Assembly (NCBI RefSeq): GCF_042453785.1
Contig: NC_091673.1
Coordinates: 7,957,001 to 8,021,000 of the forward strand
Reading direction: 5' to 3'
Length of the DNA stretch: 64,000 nt
Source of the DNA: Malus domestica
Lineage: Eukaryota; Streptophyta; Magnoliopsida; Rosales; Rosaceae
The position numbers and the translations under genes were made by a program. Below the pieces are notes generated by a model. It did no database searches. It was given only the letters and a program-made list of their open reading frames with translations, and had not been told where the DNA came from. Numbering within the stretch: the stretch's first letter is position 1; each line of letters begins with the position of its first letter. Shown one piece after another: positions 60,936 to 64,000 of the stretch.

Positions 60936-61059
60936 CAGCTCGAATGTTTTATTTAGTAGCAAGAAGTTGGAGCTAATTAATGTTGATAACAAAACAATAA
61001 GGGTATACATAGCAGCTGGAGCCTGGAGTTGTGCTTCTATGGTGCTCCTCTCATGAAGA

Positions 61060-61067
61060 CTTATATA
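61060..61067 (-). promoter_or_regulatory. TATA box of BAHD gene 2
   Basis: TATATAAG on the minus strand, same context as in gene 1. Confidence 0.65.
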
Positions 61068-61074
61068 GAGCTAA

Positions 61075-61680
61075 AACGTAATTGGCTCATGGATCTGATT
61101 ATCTCCATGAAACCATCCACTGTTTTGTTTAACTTGGAGATTAATGAATTGCACGAATCACAATCCCACACTCTGCGGAACATGTAACATCGGACACGTA
61201 CGTTTGTTCATTTTATTAAGCATCATTAAAATAATTAATTTAGCCTTTTCTTTTCTTGAATTGAGGATTAGGTTGAATGAGTTTTCCAGTGAGATAATAA
61301 GGATAGGATTTTCCGCCGTAGACTATATATGTTGAAGCATATCCATTTTTTTCTTTTTGTGTCAATCACTTCATAGGTGTTAAATTAAAAAGCCGACGAG
61401 ATTCAAATCTATGTCGTGATGCAAATGCAACAATCATTTCCACTATTATTATAGAAGCATTTACGTTTTAAGGAAACAATATAATACATGTATTTCTATC
61501 TTTGAGAGATTCTGAGAAGTAAGGGCAAGAGATTCTGAGAGGATTGCTCGATTTTTGAGGGTTGATATGCTGTCCCCAATTATTTGTCTCAATTGTGTCT
61601 GTCTTTACTAATTTTACATGTGTCATTCCACTTGATTTAAAGTTTACACCGTTATTAATTATGCATAACTAAATAAAAAT
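61075..61680. other. BAHD gene 2 promoter region and right edge of block 2
   Basis: Similarity to 23100-23490 ends near 61555 (AAGGGCAAGAGATTCTGAG). No gene seen. Confidence 0.45.
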
Positions 61681-61880
61681 GTGTATTCAATTGAGAATTT
61701 TAGAGATTTTAATGGATTTAAAAATTCATGAATTTGTATGGAGTTTAACTGATTTGTAAAGATTCTATGTAAAATTTTGATTCAATTTTCTCGAAATCTC
61801 ATGAAGAGATATGAGATTTGTGAATACTAAAAATACATTACAAAATCTCTCTAATTCGCTTTAATTTCTCAACCTTTTCA
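61681..61880. mobile_element. Partial copy of the lipoxygenase-promoter MITE
   Basis: Starts GTGTATTCAATTGAGAAT and follows 4797-5000 for about 200 bp (ATTTTAATGGATTT, TTGATTCAATT, GAAATCTCAT), then stops without a right end. Confidence 0.65.
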
Positions 61881-62772
61881 AAATTAAATACTACCATTCA
61901 AAAGTCCTGTGTCATGTTCAATTTTGTTGACTTGCAATGGCAACGGACAACAATAATACATACCTCTAGAAATTAAATCGATCTAGAAAGAGATTTTGCA
62001 AGTCAGTGAAAAGATTGAGGAAGTTGGGGTGGTTCTGTCAAGTGTCAATGCCGAGAGTTGTAGATGCTATATGAGGAGAGTTCTGGATACTGTAATCTTG
62101 TAATAATTTTGAAGTTGTAGTCAAGATACTGTAATCTTGTAATCATTTTGAAGTTGTAGTCAAGAAAGTTTGAAGTACTTGATGAAGCTAGAACGTTCTT
62201 TCCTTCTTTGCCTTTCATTTACATTGCCTTCACCACACGAATAAATTATTAAGATCTATAAGTTCGTATGTTCTAGCTTCATCGGAGTACTCAATTATTC
62301 TGAATCACATTATTACTAATATATTATAAGGCTAAACTTACATCTCTTTTTTAGTGTAGATAATATTATTTGTTTTAAAAAAAAAACATTGGACAACTAA
62401 TTTAATCATATTATTATTCGTGTGCGAAATATCTTTTTTATAACCGATATTACACACCTCTTAAGATATTTTGAACGTGTTTAAAAATAGAGAAAAATAG
62501 AGAAAAAAATATTTAATGAACAGCTGATTGAATTACATTATTACTAGCCTATTGTAAGGTACTAGTTTAAAAATAAAATAAAAAAACTGTACACAAAATT
62601 AATTATTAAAAAACACTGTTAAAATGATGAAAATACCCATGCATTATATGATGTATTATATTAGGCTACTTTTGAAGTTTTTTGTTTGAGGGACATTTTT
62701 GTCCAAATATTTTTGTTGAAGCTTGTGACACCAAAAAACATTATTCATTTTATGGTTGACTTTATATATAGA
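61881..62772. other. Non-coding, AT-rich stretch
   Basis: No gene seen. A 40-bp stretch with GATACTGTAATCTTGTAAT is tandemly repeated at about 62085-62165. Confidence 0.4.
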
Positions 62773-63339
62773 TGTTGTAAAATTGATGGATTAATGAATG
62801 CCTACTCAAAAAGAACAAGACTTAGGAATAGTGTTTGATACTTTCAAAAGTACCATCATTATTTTGTGGATGGTTGTAGTTACGAGAGTCTCTCTATAAA
62901 TAGAGCACTCCGTCTGTTATCAAATGCATTGTGGAAGAAAGCAAGAGAAATAAGATTAGTATCCTCCCCTCTCTTTATCTACCATCCTTTTTGTGTTATA
63001 GCTACTAAAGTTATAGTGTGATATTTTACACATGCTTTGCTCCTATCCTTAGAAAGGTTATCTCTTTAACTTTTGCCTATTTATAACAAGTTATCAGCAC
63101 GACTCTCTAACCTTAAATAGTTTCCATCTACCTTCACCGAAAGAAAGAAAAAAAATGTTTCCTCTAAGGATTTTACTGTTCATCTTCTTCCTCTGCCTCA
63201 ACTACTGGACATACCCTCGCGAAGAACTGTTTGCACCATGCCTACTTTTAGTTCTCAACCTAACAGTTACATATATCTTTGATTTCTTGTTTGGTGTAGC
63301 TATTGATTATTAACCCAGTGTTTATTTATATTTAACTGC

Positions 63340-63700
63340 AATCCAAGATAGTGCGGTACAATCGCCCATCTTGAACTGCAAATTTAATTTTCATTACGAT
63401 CAAAGATTGTGCGGTACAATCGCCCATCTTGAGCTGCAGATCTAATTTTACTGCAAATTTTAGGTGAAGCGGTAGTATAATCGTCCACCCTACCCTGCAT
63501 ATTTAAATTTTCCTGCTGTTTAATTTCATTGCAATTTTAGGTGGTGCGGTATAATCGCTCACCCTGCTGTGCGTATTTAAATTTTCCTGCTGTTTAAGTG
63601 GTACAAAATAATCGCACATCCTATGCTTGTTTCGATGAGAATGATGCGGTACAATCGCCCTTCTCATTAATCATGAAAATCTCGAACCTGAAGTTTCGAG
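63340..63700 (+). repeat. Run of hairpins with common GCGGTACAATCGC core in the copia leader
   Basis: Stem pairs around the core: CAAGAT/ATCTTG (63344-63349, 63368-63373); AAGAT/ATCTT (63403-63407, 63426-63430); GGTG/CACC (63463-63466, 63486-63489); GGTG/CACC (63540-63543, 63560-63563); a decayed unit near 63597-63620; ATGAGAA/TTCTCAT (63635-63641, 63661-63667). Inside, GCG and CGC of the core can pair around a GTACAAT-type loop. A last hairpin CTCGAA/TTCGAG (63681-63700) lacks the core. Outer stems differ in sequence yet stay complementary. Confidence 0.7.
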
Positions 63701-63830
63701 TGCTTATCATTCTTGGCCTGAATATCAAAATGAAAAATTTGTAAAAGTTAGAAGTTCTAACACTATATTCCTCAAAGAATACACATTATTACAAGTTCTT
63801 ACACATCTCATTTTTCTTTTAGATAAGAAA

Positions 63831-64000
63831 ATGGCGAACTTGGCAAAGCTTAATTTTGCTGCCCTGGACATTACTGGGAAGAATTACCTTACCTGGGTAC
63901 TGGATACCAAGATCCATCTGCAAGCAGGAAATCTTGGAGATACCATTAGGGAAGAGAACATCTCATCCTCTCAAAATCGGGCGAATGCCATGATCTTTAT
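63831..64000 (+). CDS. Copia gag, N-terminal part, incomplete
   Basis: 56 codons, open to the window edge. The protein starts MANLAKLNFAALDITGKN and goes on with YLTWVLDTKIHLQ, the start of the gag domain common in plant copia polyproteins. The ATG is the first in this frame after the leader. No stop or shift in the visible part, so the element may be fairly intact. Confidence 0.85.
   Translation, partial: MANLAKLNFAALDITGKNYLTWVLDTKIHLQAGNLGDTIREENISSSQNRANAMIF

Larger units (their letters stand above)
62773..64000 (+). mobile_element. Copia-type LTR retrotransposon, 5' end, cut by window edge
   Basis: Probable LTR 62773-63088 (TGTTGTAAAATTG to TTATAACA; the left border is a guess) with TATAAATA at 62895-62902. 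It is followed by TTATCAGCACGA at the place of the primer site, a 740-nt leader with structured repeats, and a gag frame from 63831. The rest lies beyond the window. Confidence 0.75.

Noticed and set aside
1..64000. Bacterial-type defence system, CRISPR array or operon
   Set aside because: The window is plant nuclear DNA with introns and plant retrotransposons; regular repeats here are LTRs, microsatellites and leader hairpins.

Overview
This is nuclear DNA from a flowering plant. It has intron-containing genes with GT-AG splice sites and is packed with nested plant transposons. Repeats that I know from Rosaceae genomes (Cassandra-type LTRs carrying a 5S rRNA sequence, and the small 9-bp-TSD element families) make an apple/pear-like species my best guess. 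That is an inference, not a proof.

Layout. (1) 498-4618, minus strand: an apparently intact nine-exon chloroplast-type 13-lipoxygenase gene (920 aa) with a MITE-like insert in its promoter. (2) 7414-23490 and 34326-61555: two diverged copies of one segmental block. Each block holds, in order along the plus strand, a minus-strand urease pseudogene, a fragment of the lipoxygenase 5' end (exon 1 and/or promoter), the lipoxygenase upstream flank, and an intact single-exon BAHD acyltransferase gene (minus strand, 443 aa core). Both ureases are dead through frameshifts, missing exons and transposons. In block 1 the first remaining urease exon is fused directly to lipoxygenase exon 1 sequence. (3) Between and inside the blocks lies a dense transposon landscape: a putative Helitron (23632-32512) containing a nearly complete chromovirus (23932-29399); an old copia (34713-42505) that landed in the last codons of urease copy 2 and was itself invaded by a non-autonomous LTR element carrying a DUF599 gene fragment; a very young Ty3 element with 2.7-kb LTRs (46219-55541) nested in an older solo-LTR-like element; Mutator-like, hAT and CACTA-type elements; and small elements with perfect 9-bp target duplications. 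(4) 62773-64000: the 5' end of another copia element, cut by the window edge. Its leader holds a run of hairpins with a shared core and differing but complementary stems.

Only three genes look functional: the 13-lipoxygenase (fatty-acid hydroperoxides for jasmonate and leaf volatiles) and the two BAHD acyltransferases (acyl-CoA-dependent acylation of alcohols or amines). Nothing suggests that they act in one pathway; they look linked by duplication history. The two blocks act as an internal control, because each gives the empty site for insertions in the other. I saw no prokaryote-type operon, CRISPR, tRNA gene or defence system. Coordinates were read by eye and a few repeat boundaries may be off by one or two bases.
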